The notes beneath the pieces are model-generated. The model was not told where the DNA came from. It ran no database searches and worked only from the letters and a program-made list of their open reading frames with translations. The translations under genes were made by a program, and so were the position numbers. Positions 50,705-58,633 of a stretch of 64,000 nt of DNA are shown here, one piece after another. Position 1 is the first letter of the stretch. Each line of letters starts with the position of its first letter. The DNA comes from Acidobacteriota bacterium (lineage in GTDB: Bacteria > Acidobacteriota > Vicinamibacteria > Vicinamibacterales > UBA2999): contig JACPCS010000127.1 of assembly GCA_016184455.1 (NCBI GenBank), positions 1 to 64,000 of the forward strand, read 5' to 3'.

Positions 50705-50745
50705 CCCTTCGACAAGCTCAGGGTCATCCCGAGCGGGGAGTCGAG
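50702..50745. repeat. Dispersed repeat CCCTTCGACAAGCTCAGGG
   Basis: GACCCTTCGACAAGCTCAGG then GTCATCCCGAGC follows the thiO stop. The core, CCCTTCGACAAGCTCAGGG, is an imperfect palindrome. From general knowledge this word recurs between genes of many unrelated bacteria, although I cannot search to confirm its copy number here. The MerR ATG is 3 nt beyond it. Confidence 0.7.
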
Positions 50746-50747
50746 GG

Positions 50748-51218
50748 ATGAAACTGAAGAAACACTACTCGTCGCGCGAGGTCGCCGCGCTCACCGGCCT
50801 CAGCGCGCGTCAACTCCAGTGGTGGGACGCGCGGCGGCTCTTCAAGCCGGCGGTGGCGCCGCATCGGACGGCCGCCGGCGGGTTCACCGAGCGTCGCTAC
50901 ACCCCGCTCGACGTGCTCGAGCTGCAGGTGCTCGCCGATCTGCGCCGCCGTGGCTTTTCGATTCCGCGGTTGCGGCGCCTCCTGGCGACACTGGGCGAGG
51001 TGTTCGGCGTGCGCCTCTACGAGGCGATCGGCGACGGCGGGCCGATGACGCTCTACATCGGCGGCGACCAGCTCTACGCGCGCATGGAGGACGGGCGGCT
51101 CTTCAACCTGGATCGTCCGACGCAGCCGCTGCTGATGGTGGGCGAGGAGATCGCCATCCGGCCGCTCACCGCGCGGCAGCGGAAGCGGCGGACGGGGGCG
51201 ATCGTGCGGAAATCTTGA
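50748..51218 (+). CDS. MerR family regulator
   Basis: A 156-residue protein. Residues 5-75 form a MerR-type winged helix (YSSREVAALTGLSARQLQWW, DARRLFKPAVAPHRTAAGGF, then YTPLDVLELQVLADLRRRGF, SIPRLRRLLATL). The remaining 75 residues (VRLYEAIGDGGPMTLYIGGD, LFNLDRPTQPLLMVGEEIAI) are not a coiled coil with metal-binding Cys, so it is not a metal sensor of the MerR/CueR class. The target is unknown. Start ATG at 50748, with GAGGGA upstream. Confidence 0.82.
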   Translation: MKLKKHYSSREVAALTGLSARQLQWWDARRLFKPAVAPHRTAAGGFTERRYTPLDVLELQVLADLRRRGFSIPRLRRLLATLGEVFGVRLYEAIGDGGPMTLYIGGDQLYARMEDGRLFNLDRPTQPLLMVGEEIAIRPLTARQRKRRTGAIVRKS

Positions 51219-51238
51219 GTCCGGCCGGCAGTCGCTCC

Positions 51239-51401
51239 CCACGGACCACCGAGACACAAAGACACCGAGGCCTATTCACGAAGAACACCAAGCTCACGAA
51301 GAACGGCGCAGCCCGCCAGTCGAACGGCGCCTGGTGAGCGTTGATGTAGCCTTCGTGGTTGAAGACCGCTCTCGGTGCCTCGGCGCCTCGGTGTTCCGTG
51401 G
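51239..51401. repeat. CACGAAG / CACCGAG arrays in inverted halves
   Basis: Left: CCACGGACCACCGAGACAC, AAAGACACCGAGG and CACGAAGAACACCAAGCTCA. Right: CCTTCGTGGTTGAAG, CTCGGTGCCTCGGCGCCTCG and GTGTTCCGTGG. The outer ends CCACGGA and TCCGTGG (51395-51401) are perfect partners over 160 bp. No gene is encoded between. The spacer separates the MerR gene from the receiver gene converging on it. Words overlap with the array at 49531. Confidence 0.88.
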
Positions 51402-51431
51402 AAGGGGTCTCCATACGACCGTCGGTGCGCC

Positions 51432-51833
51432 TCACACGGACTGCCGATCGCCCAGCACCTTCCTGATGACGGCGACGAGGTCCGCCGGCCGGCAGGGCTT
51501 CGTGAGATAGGCAGCACAGCCGGCCTGCGCGGCGCGGCGCGCACCGCCGGGCTCATCGCGCGCGGTCACGACGACGATGGGGATGTCGCGGGTCGCGTCG
51601 TCGGCCTTCAATCGCCGGCACACCTCCCAGCCGTCGATGTCGGGCAGCCCCAGATCGAGCAGGACGAGCACCGGCCGCGTGTCGCGCGCGCGGCGCCAGC
51701 CGTCGATACCCCGCGGCACCATCATCGCATTCAGCCCCAGGTCGGCGCAGACGTCGGACCAGAGCTCGGCGTGATCGCGCACGTCCTCGATGATCAAGAC
51801 CCAGGCAGCCCCGGCTCCCATGTGGCGCCTCAC
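51432..51833 (-). CDS. Single-domain response regulator
   Basis: A 133-residue receiver domain without an output domain. VLIIEDVRDHAELW carries the acidic pair, LVLLDLGLPDIDGWEVC the phospho-Asp, VVVTARDEP the Thr and YLTKPCRPADL the Lys. GTG at 51833 overlaps the hybrid-kinase stop (GTGA); an ATG four codons on (51821) is an alternative. Probably phosphorylated by the kinase encoded just upstream. Confidence 0.88.
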   Translation of the reverse strand: MRRHMGAGAAWVLIIEDVRDHAELWSDVCADLGLNAMMVPRGIDGWRRARDTRPVLVLLDLGLPDIDGWEVCRRLKADDATRDIPIVVVTARDEPGGARRAAQAGCAAYLTKPCRPADLVAVIRKVLGDRQSV

Positions 51834-54202
51834 ACGCTCTGGAGACCAGTGACGGTGACGATCGCGCGCATGAGCGCACCGAGGTCGACCGGCTTGGCCA
51901 CATGGCCGTCGTAGCCCGAGGCGATCGCTCTGTCACGATTCGCCGCTCCCGCGTCGGCGGTCACGGCAATGGCGGGCAGCCGCACCGCCCGCTCGTCGCG
52001 CTCGCGCGCGCGCACGGTACGGATGAGCGCATAGCCGTCCTCGCCCGGCATGCGCAGATCGGCGAGCAGGACGTCGGGCCTGCGCTCGCGGATGGCCGCG
52101 AGCGCCTCGGCAGCGGATCCGGCGGTGCGCACGCTCGCGCCCCGCGACTCCAGGAGGATCGCGAGCAGGTCGCGCGCCTCCGCCTCGTCGTCGACTACCA
52201 GCACGGTCAGGCCCGGAAGCCGATCGACACTCCCATGATCCGCGGCGGTGAGCGGCTGGGGCGGCAGGCGCGTGGCCGCGGTCGACAGCGGCAGCGTCAC
52301 CGTGAACGTGGCGCCGCGGTCTTCACCGGGGCTCTCGGCCATCACGATGCCGCCGTGGGCATGCACCATCTCGCGCACCAGGGCGAGACCGAGCCCCAGG
52401 CCCCCGATCGGCCGGCCCGAGCGGCTGTCGCCCTGCTTGAACCGATCGAACACGTACGGCAGAAACTCCGGACCGATCCCCTGGCCGGTGTCGGCAAACT
52501 GGACTGCGACGTGATCGTCCCGCTGCTGCAGCGAGACGACGACGCTCCCGCCGCGCGGCGTGAACTTGATGGCGTTCGACAGCAGGTTCCAGAACACCTC
52601 TTGCAGCCGGCCGGCGTCTCCGACCAGGGCAATCGTCTCTTGCGGCGTCTCGATCTCGATCGTGATCCCCTTCGCGTCGGCCTCCGGACGAACCGCATCG
52701 AGCGCTGCGTGCAGTACGTCGGCGATGTCGAGCCGTTCGAGATCGAGCTCCAGCTTGCCTGCCATGATCCGCGAGAGGTCGAGCAGCGCATCGACCATAC
52801 GCGCCTGGGCCTGGGCGCTTCGCTGGATTGCCGCCACGGCGTGCGTCGTGCGCTCGGCGGATAGCGTCCCGGCACTCAGAAGGTGGGCGTAGCCGAGCAC
52901 CGCATTGAGCGGTGTCCGCAGCTCGTGCGACAGCACGGCGAGGAATTCATCCTTCAGCCGGCTGGCGCGCTCGATCTCGGCGCGTGCGGCCTCTTCGCGT
53001 ATGAGCAGGCGGGCGCGCTCTTCGTCCACCGCCTTGCGCTCGGTGATGTCCGAGCAGACACCCACCATGCGCATCGGCTCCCCAGCGTCGTCGAGAAAGA
53101 GCTGCCCGCGGCCCTCGACCCATCGCACGCTGCCATCCGACCAGACGATGCGATATTCGACGTGGTGATCGTGGCGGCCGGCCGCGGCCGCCTGGATGGC
53201 GGCGAGCACGTGGTCCCGATCGTCAGGATGGATTTCAGCGCGGAAGGCCTCGAAGGTGCCGGGGAACGTGCCGGGCGCCATCCCGTGGATGCCCTCGAGC
53301 GCCGCCGACCATTTCACCTCGCCTTTACGAATCGTGTACTCCCACGTGCCCATGCGACCGGCTTCGAGCGCGACACGGAGCTGTTCGGTGGCGGTTTCGG
53401 CGGCGCGGCGTGCCGCGCGCTCCCGCTCGAGGAACGCCGCGTGCTCGCGCTCGGCGCGCCGGCGATCGGCGATGTCGCGAAAGACCATGACGACGCCGGT
53501 CATCGGGCCGTCGTCGGTCCGGATCGGCGCCGCGCTGTCGTCAATCGGAATCTCGCGGCCGTCCCTCGCAATGAGCAGCGTATGGTTGGCCAGCCCGGTC
53601 ACCGTCCCTTCGTGGAGGACCCGGTACACCGGATTGTGCGCGTGCTCGCGCGACTCTTCGTTGATGATGACGAAGACCTCGTGCAGCGGCCGGCCCGCGG
53701 CCTCATCGACCGTCCATCCCGTCAGCGCTTCGGCTATGGCGTTCAACCGCGTCACCCGGCCGCGCTCGTCCGTGGTGATCACCGCGTCACCGATGCTGGT
53801 CAGCGTGACCCGCAAACGTTCTTCGGACTCGGCGACCGCCGCGATGCCGCGGCGCCAGGCCTCGTTCAGCGCGCTGATGAGCCCGCCGATCGCGACGAAG
53901 GTCGCCAGCCCCAGCAGTTCGGGCGGGTTGGCGACTGCCCACGACCGCCTCGGCTCGATCCAGAGGTATTCGGCGGCGACGGAGCACAACAGCGTGGTCG
54001 TGATGCCCGGGCCAAAGCCGCCAAGCCAGGCGCTCAGCATGATGGCGGGAAAGAGCGTGATGTACGGCAGCTCCAACCCCCAGAGCGGGACGAGCGCCTC
54101 GCGGAAGAGCACTGCGGCGGCAGCCGCCGCGACGGCGACAGCATACCGCACCACCCGCGGCAGCCTCACTATGCGACTGGAGAGCGCAGCGTGACTGGAC
54201 AT
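51830..54202 (-). CDS. Hybrid sensor histidine kinase, KdpD-like membrane anchor
   Basis: A 790-residue protein. The N-terminus is a DUF4118-type membrane domain with about three spans (YITLFPAIMLSAWLGGFGPG). Two PAS domains follow (about 130-250, VTLTSIGDAVITTDERGRVT; about 275-395, VALEAGRMGTWEYTIRKGEV), then HisKA with SHELRTPLNAVLGYAHLL, HATPase (NLLSNAIKFTPRGGSV, GQGIGPEFLPYVFDRF), and a C-terminal receiver (VLVVDDEAEARDLL, LLADLRMPGEDGYA). Ligand unknown. Upstream on its own strand lie two copies of AAGTCGTACC, so the FixJ-type regulator encoded just before may drive it. Confidence 0.92.
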   Translation of the reverse strand: MSSHAALSSRIVRLPRVVRYAVAVAAAAAAVLFREALVPLWGLELPYITLFPAIMLSAWLGGFGPGITTTLLCSVAAEYLWIEPRRSWAVANPPELLGLATFVAIGGLISALNEAWRRGIAAVAESEERLRVTLTSIGDAVITTDERGRVTRLNAIAEALTGWTVDEAAGRPLHEVFVIINEESREHAHNPVYRVLHEGTVTGLANHTLLIARDGREIPIDDSAAPIRTDDGPMTGVVMVFRDIADRRRAEREHAAFLERERAARRAAETATEQLRVALEAGRMGTWEYTIRKGEVKWSAALEGIHGMAPGTFPGTFEAFRAEIHPDDRDHVLAAIQAAAAGRHDHHVEYRIVWSDGSVRWVEGRGQLFLDDAGEPMRMVGVCSDITERKAVDEERARLLIREEAARAEIERASRLKDEFLAVLSHELRTPLNAVLGYAHLLSAGTLSAERTTHAVAAIQRSAQAQARMVDALLDLSRIMAGKLELDLERLDIADVLHAALDAVRPEADAKGITIEIETPQETIALVGDAGRLQEVFWNLLSNAIKFTPRGGSVVVSLQQRDDHVAVQFADTGQGIGPEFLPYVFDRFKQGDSRSGRPIGGLGLGLALVREMVHAHGGIVMAESPGEDRGATFTVTLPLSTAATRLPPQPLTAADHGSVDRLPGLTVLVVDDEAEARDLLAILLESRGASVRTAGSAAEALAAIRERRPDVLLADLRMPGEDGYALIRTVRARERDERAVRLPAIAVTADAGAANRDRAIASGYDGHVAKPVDLGALMRAIVTVTGLQSV

Positions 54203-54266
54203 AGGCGGCCACGCCTACCCTATGCCTGGGCCCGGGCCACGGGCAATTGAGTAAGTGTCGGTGCGA

Positions 54267-54298
54267 GGTACGACTTCCGGAGAGTCTCGGTACGACTT
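54267..54298 (-). promoter_or_regulatory. Direct repeat upstream of the hybrid kinase
   Basis: GGTACGACTT occurs at 54267-54276 and again at 54289-54298, 22 bp apart or two helical turns. On the minus strand these are AAGTCGTACC copies about 65-95 nt upstream of the hybrid-kinase ATG. They lie directly behind the FixJ-type regulator gene, so that regulator or another dimer is a candidate binder. Confidence 0.6.
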
Positions 54299-54302
54299 TG
54301 GT

Positions 54303-54950
54303 CTAAGAGAGCCGGTGCAAGGGGTGCCGTCTGGCGGGCGAGATAAGGCTCGCGCTCATGTTGACCAGTTCCGCCACGGACTCCGCCTGCATCTTCTGCA
54401 TCACCTGTCCGCGGTGAACCTTCACCGTCGCTTCGCTGAGGTCCAGCTCAGCCGCAATCTGCTTGTTGGGCAAGCCGGCCACGACGCGTTCGAAGACCTC
54501 TCGCTCGCGCGGCGACAGGGAATCGAAGCGATGCTGCAGCGTGGCGAGATCGGCGCGTGCGTGGCGCATGTGCCCATCCAGCTCCACGGCGCGCCGGATG
54601 GCGTCGAGCAGATCCTGCTCGCGAAACGGTTTGGCCAGGAAGTCGACCGCTCCGCCCTTGATTGCCTGCACGGCCATCGGAATGTCACCGTGGCCGGTGA
54701 TGAACACAATCGGCCTGGGGGCGCGGGATCGGGCCATCTCACGCTGCAGATCCAGGCCGCTCATGCCCGGCAGGCGCACATCGAGTACCAGACATCCCGG
54801 CGTATCCGGCTGTGGCGCCTCGAGGTACGCCTGCGCGGTGCCGAACACCTCGACCTCGAATCCCGCCGACCGCAGCAGGTTCGCGAGCGATCGGCGGCTC
54901 GACGCGTCGTCGTCGACGACGAAGACGGTGGGCTGGGGAGCGGCCGTCAC
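54303..54950 (-). CDS. FixJ-type LuxR response regulator
   Basis: A 215-residue regulator. Receiver domain to about residue 125 (TVFVVDDDASSRRSLANLLR, CLVLDVRLPGMSGLDLQREM, FITGHGDIPMAVQAIKGGAV, FLAKPFREQDLLDAI), linker, then a LuxR helix-turn-helix (LSPREREVFERVVAGLPNKQ, IAAELDLSEATVKVHRGQVM). GHGDIPM is the FixJ signature. GTG at 54950 overlaps the PAS-kinase stop by 4 nt, so the kinase is its likely donor. Confidence 0.92.
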   Translation of the reverse strand: MTAAPQPTVFVVDDDASSRRSLANLLRSAGFEVEVFGTAQAYLEAPQPDTPGCLVLDVRLPGMSGLDLQREMARSRAPRPIVFITGHGDIPMAVQAIKGGAVDFLAKPFREQDLLDAIRRAVELDGHMRHARADLATLQHRFDSLSPREREVFERVVAGLPNKQIAAELDLSEATVKVHRGQVMQKMQAESVAELVNMSASLISPARRHPLHRLS

Positions 54951-57256
54951 ACGTCCTCCTCAGCGATCGGGATCGTGAACTGCACGATCACCCCAGGGCC
55001 GTCGTGCGCCGCCGCCCACACCTGGCCGCCGTGCTCCTCGACGATGGATCGCGAGATCGCCAGGCCCATGCCGAGCCCGTCGCGCTTGGTGGTGTAGAAC
55101 GGCTCGAAGATGCGGTCTCTGAGCTCGGGCGCGATGCCGACGCCCGAATCGCGGACGGCCACGAGCACGGTCGAGGGTCCGCCGCGCGCCACATCGATCG
55201 CGAGCTCCCGAGGCCGATCCCTGACGCCGCGCATGGCGTCGAGCGCGTTCACGACGAGGTTGAGCAGCACCTGCTGGATCTGCACCCGGTCGCCGAGCGC
55301 GTACGGCAGATCCGGCGCGACCTGCGTCTGCACCGCCACGCCGAGCCCGGCGGCCTGGGCCTTGACGATCGCGAGCGTGTCGCGCACGAGATCGCCGCCA
55401 TCGAAGGCCATCTTTGCGGGCGGCTGCCGTGCGAGCAGCGCCCGGATCCGCGCGATGACGTGGCTCGCACGATTCGCGTCCGCGATCATGTGCTGCACGC
55501 TCTCCCGCGCGGCCGCGAGCGCGGGCGGATCCTTCTGCAACCACCTGAGGCAAGCGGCGCCGTCATTCACGATGGCAGCCAGCGGCTGATTCACCTCGTG
55601 CGCGATCGACGTCGACAGCTCGCCCATCGTGGCGACCCGGGAGATGTGCGCGAGCTTTGCCTCGGCGTCGCGGAGCTGCTGCTCCCGCTGCCGTCGCTCG
55701 GACACGTCGCGCACGGCGGCGAGCACCATCGTGCCCTCATCCCCCTCGATGGGGCTGAGGCTGATTTCGACCGGCACCTCCGAGCCGTCGCGGTGGAGCG
55801 CCGTCAGCTCCAGACCGGCGCCCATCGGCCGCGGGCGCGCCGCCTGGAGGTACCCGCCGCGGTGCGCCACGTGCTCCGCCCGCCGCGCGGAGGGGACGAG
55901 CACTTCGACGCGCTTGCCGAGCAGCTCCTCGCGCCGGTAGCCGAGCAGGCGTTCCACCTGGGCATTGACCATGACGATCTGGCCGACGTGATCCACGATG
56001 ACCATCGCGTCCGGGGCCGCCTCGAGCAGGTCCCGAAGCTTCTTCTCCGCCCGTTTACGGTCGCCGATGTCTCGCGCGATGGTGGACGCACCGATGAGAA
56101 CCCCGCTGGCGTCGCGGATCGGCGAGATCTTGATGGACACATCGAGGCGCTGCCCCGCTTTCGTGACACGCTCGGTCTCGTAGTCACTAATGGCTTCACC
56201 GCGCTTCAGCGCCTCCAAGAGCTCTGGCACTTCATCGGAGTGATCGGCCGGCACCAGCACGCGAATCGGCCGGCCGATCATCTCGGTCGCAGGATATCCG
56301 TAGAGTCGCTCGGCGCCCGGATTCCAACTCGTGACGATTCCGTCAAGCGTCTTTCCCACGATGGCATCGTCGGAGTGCTCGACAATCGCGGCAATCCAGC
56401 GCAGCTCGTTCGAGATGGTCGCGATGAACTCGTCCTTGAGCCGCGCGAGCGCAACGCGCAGGAGTTCGTCATTCTGCTTCCGTTCCGTGATGTCGGCGCA
56501 CACGCCCACCATGCGTCCCGGCCGGCCGTTGCCGTCCGGCAGTACCTGACCGTGTGTTTCCACCCACCGGACGGACCCGTCCGGCCGCACGATTCGATAC
56601 TCGGTGTGGATCGGCTCCAGCCGCTCGATGGCTTCGGTGTACTCGCGAACGACCCGCTCGCAGTCCTCGGGATGGATCACGTTCCGAAAGTCATCGCTTG
56701 TGTGCGTGCCCGGCGCAAGGCCAAAGATCGCCTCCTGCCGCGGTGAGGACGTCACTTCACCGGTCGCAAACATCAGCTCCCCGATGCCAAAGCGCCCGGC
56801 CTCCAGGGCAAGCCGAAGCTGCTCCGCGGAGCGTTCGGCCTCCGATAGGGTCACGTGGAGCCGTTCCTCCGCCAGCCGCTGCTGGAGGATCATCGCTGTC
56901 TGATTGGCGGCCACTTCCAGCAGGAGGCTGTCGATCTCGGTCGGAAACTCCGGCCGCCTCGAGCCGACAACGAGGAATCCCACGCCTCCGTCGGCGCCGA
57001 TCTGTTGCACGGCCATCCGCATCGGTGCGTCGTCGCTGCCGTGCTGACGCAGCGCCTCGATCGCGGCGCCGTCCTGTGACGATGCGACGCGCACGAAGGC
57101 GAACTCCCCGGCGAGGCTCTTCAGCAGAATGTCCGCGAGGCCATCGGGAATCCTGGCCGTCGGCGTGCCGCGCCATGCGGCCGGCAGCGTCGACAGCGCC
57201 ACCAGCTCCCGCACGACGCGATGGAGCTCGAGCGGGTCGTCGGCAACGAGGGCCAT
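54947..57256 (-). CDS. Multi-PAS sensor histidine kinase, FixL/DctB-type
   Basis: A 769-residue soluble kinase. Residues 1-140 are GAF-like (GGVGFLVVGSRRPEF). PAS domains at about 145-260, 290-405 and 410-530 (FGIGELMFATGEVTSSPRQE; VEHSDDAIVGKTLDGIVTSW; LLEAAPDAMVIVDHVGQIVM). HisKA is about 545-610 with GELSTSIAHEVNQPLAAIVN, and HATPase ends the protein (NLVVNALDAMRG, DGLGMGLAISRSIVEEHGG). Residues 271-287, RLKDEFIATISNELRWI, look like a decayed first H-box in which Asn replaces the phospho-accepting His. Partner: the overlapping FixJ gene. Confidence 0.9.
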   Translation of the reverse strand: MALVADDPLELHRVVRELVALSTLPAAWRGTPTARIPDGLADILLKSLAGEFAFVRVASSQDGAAIEALRQHGSDDAPMRMAVQQIGADGGVGFLVVGSRRPEFPTEIDSLLLEVAANQTAMILQQRLAEERLHVTLSEAERSAEQLRLALEAGRFGIGELMFATGEVTSSPRQEAIFGLAPGTHTSDDFRNVIHPEDCERVVREYTEAIERLEPIHTEYRIVRPDGSVRWVETHGQVLPDGNGRPGRMVGVCADITERKQNDELLRVALARLKDEFIATISNELRWIAAIVEHSDDAIVGKTLDGIVTSWNPGAERLYGYPATEMIGRPIRVLVPADHSDEVPELLEALKRGEAISDYETERVTKAGQRLDVSIKISPIRDASGVLIGASTIARDIGDRKRAEKKLRDLLEAAPDAMVIVDHVGQIVMVNAQVERLLGYRREELLGKRVEVLVPSARRAEHVAHRGGYLQAARPRPMGAGLELTALHRDGSEVPVEISLSPIEGDEGTMVLAAVRDVSERRQREQQLRDAEAKLAHISRVATMGELSTSIAHEVNQPLAAIVNDGAACLRWLQKDPPALAAARESVQHMIADANRASHVIARIRALLARQPPAKMAFDGGDLVRDTLAIVKAQAAGLGVAVQTQVAPDLPYALGDRVQIQQVLLNLVVNALDAMRGVRDRPRELAIDVARGGPSTVLVAVRDSGVGIAPELRDRIFEPFYTTKRDGLGMGLAISRSIVEEHGGQVWAAAHDGPGVIVQFTIPIAEEDV

Positions 57257-57262
57257 GGCGCC

Positions 57263-57767
57263 CTAGACCGCGGCCTGGCCCTCGGCCACGCGCCGCCGCA
57301 GCTCCTCCAGGAACTGGTCGGGCGGCACGAAGAACGGATTGCTCTGCAGGAGCCCGCCGACAATCGCCATCGGGTGGGTGCGAAGAATGTCCATGACGAC
57401 AGCGGCGTCGAACCGCGCGAGGTCGTAGGTGCACACGACCGCGTCATCATAGTTCGGCAGTACGTAGTTCAGCCGCGTCTCGTACTCGACGATGTCGGTC
57501 ACGCCCGGCCGATCTTCCAGTGCCCATTCCATGTTGGCGACGAGCCGGGTCAGGGGAAACCCGAGGGCGTGGCCCGTCTTCAGGACCTCTTCGATGAGCG
57601 CGAGCATCGCACGCTGATCGAAGTGTCCACCCCGCAGGTACGCGTCCTGCCAGCCGCGCACTTCGAGCTGGCCGGTCCGCTGCACCTGCGCGGTGTCGAT
57701 GTCGACCGCGGCGAGCCGCTGCAGGTGCTCCGGCGCCAGCGAGGCGGACCGGCTGCTGCGAGACCAT
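57263..57767 (-). pseudogene. MEDS-domain sensor gene, internal deletion with frameshift
   Basis: A strong ribosome-binding site (GGAGGG) precedes ATG at 57767, which opens MVSQQPVRLAG, a known beginning for this family. Near 57735 the sequence passes, out of frame by one position, into APEHLQRLAAVDIDTAQVQR, TGQLEVRGWQDAYLRGGHFD, PLTRLVANMEWALEDRPGVT, VCTYDLARFDAAVVMDILRT, the second half of a MEDS (DcmR-sensor) domain. About 45 residues between are missing. The longer open frame to a TTG at 57826 overlaps the -35 box, so it is not the real start. It lies 6 nt upstream of the PAS kinase. Confidence 0.8.
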
Positions 57768-57796
57768 GGCGCTCCCTCCGGGCAAGAGAAAGGCCA

Positions 57797-57826
57797 CTTA
57801 TACGTCGCCACCCGCGCGAAACGCAA
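57797..57826 (-). promoter_or_regulatory. Promoter of the sensory operon
   Basis: On the minus strand TTGCGT (57826-57821) and TATAAG (57802-57797) are separated by 18 bp. Transcription would begin near 57790, about 23 nt before the ATG at 57767. This fits a start for the MEDS-kinase-FixJ unit. Confidence 0.55.
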
Positions 57827-57886
57827 ACGCAGACGCTGTTGCGCGCTTGACGGAAATCCAGCTCGAATTCCGCCAGTCGCTCTCGA

Positions 57887-58294
57887 TCAGCCGCCGGAGG
57901 GCGTACGGCGGGTAACGCGATCGAGATACTCGGTCAGCGCCTGATAGCTCTTCGGCTTGTAGAACACGAACGCCTTGTGGCGGGCGACGATGGTCTGCTC
58001 TTCCTTCGTCAGCACGCTTCCGGTGAGCACGACCGCAGGGATCTCGCGAAGCTTCTCGTCCTCGCGGATGATCGGCAGCAGATCCAGCCCCGACTGGGGC
58101 GCCATGCGCACGTCGAGGATGACCGCGTTGATGCGCCGCTGCTGGAGCAGCGGAATCGCCTCGGCGACGGTCGTGGCGATTTCGACCGCGTAGCCCTTCA
58201 CGGTCAGGAACCGCGTGAGCGTCGTGAGGATGTGGGGCTGGTCGTCCACCAGCAGGACCGTCAGCGTCTCGCCGGTTGTGGTCGCGTTACTCAT
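57887..58294 (-). CDS. Single-domain response regulator
   Basis: A 135-residue receiver. LTVLLVDDQPHILTTLTRFL has the acidic site, AVILDVRMAPQSGLDLLP the phospho-Asp, VVLTGSVLTKEE a Thr position, and VFYKPKSYQALTEYL the Lys. The loop after the phospho-Asp (MAPQSG instead of MPGMSG) is unusual. It follows a microcompartment shell gene by 15 nt on the same strand, so the two may be co-transcribed. No output domain. Confidence 0.87.
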   Translation of the reverse strand: MSNATTTGETLTVLLVDDQPHILTTLTRFLTVKGYAVEIATTVAEAIPLLQQRRINAVILDVRMAPQSGLDLLPIIREDEKLREIPAVVLTGSVLTKEEQTIVARHKAFVFYKPKSYQALTEYLDRVTRRTPSGG

Positions 58295-58309
58295 GGCGAA
58301 AAGCGCCGA

Positions 58310-58621
58310 TCAGCGGATCGGAAACACGTTCTCGAGATCCTCGGCGGGCCGCGGAATCACGTGGACGCCGATCAGTTCTCCAACGCGTCGCGCCGCCGCC
58401 GCGCCGGCATCGGTCGCGGCCTTGACGGATCCCACATCGCCCCGGATGAGCGCGGTGACGAGCCCGGCGTCGACCTTCTGCCAGCCGACGAGCACGACGT
58501 TCGCCGTCTTGAGCATCGCGTCGGCCGCCTCGATCATGCCGACGAGCCCACGCGTCTCGATCAGGCCGAGCGCATCGCCAATCTCTGCTTTATCAGAGGC
58601 GTCTTTCCTCGGAGTCGCCAT
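58310..58621 (-). CDS. Bacterial microcompartment shell protein, BMC-H type
   Basis: A 103-residue protein with one BMC domain (about 16-98): [80 protein letters not shown], all matching PduA/EutM-type shell hexamers. A short charged leader precedes it. No enzymes, encapsulation peptides or BMC-P pentamer genes are in the neighbourhood, so it is an orphan shell gene; the downstream partner is a receiver protein. Whether it forms compartments, a sheet, or has another role is unknown. Confidence 0.9.
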   Translation of the reverse strand: MATPRKDASDKAEIGDALGLIETRGLVGMIEAADAMLKTANVVLVGWQKVDAGLVTALIRGDVGSVKAATDAGAAAARRVGELIGVHVIPRPAEDLENVFPIR

Positions 58622-58633
58622 GCAATCGTTATC

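Noticed and set aside
57263-57826. Treating the full open frame from TTG 57826 as an intact MEDS protein
   Set aside because: The start lies inside the -35 box and the first 30 residues match nothing, whereas ATG 57767 has a strong ribosome site and a family-like start in another frame.
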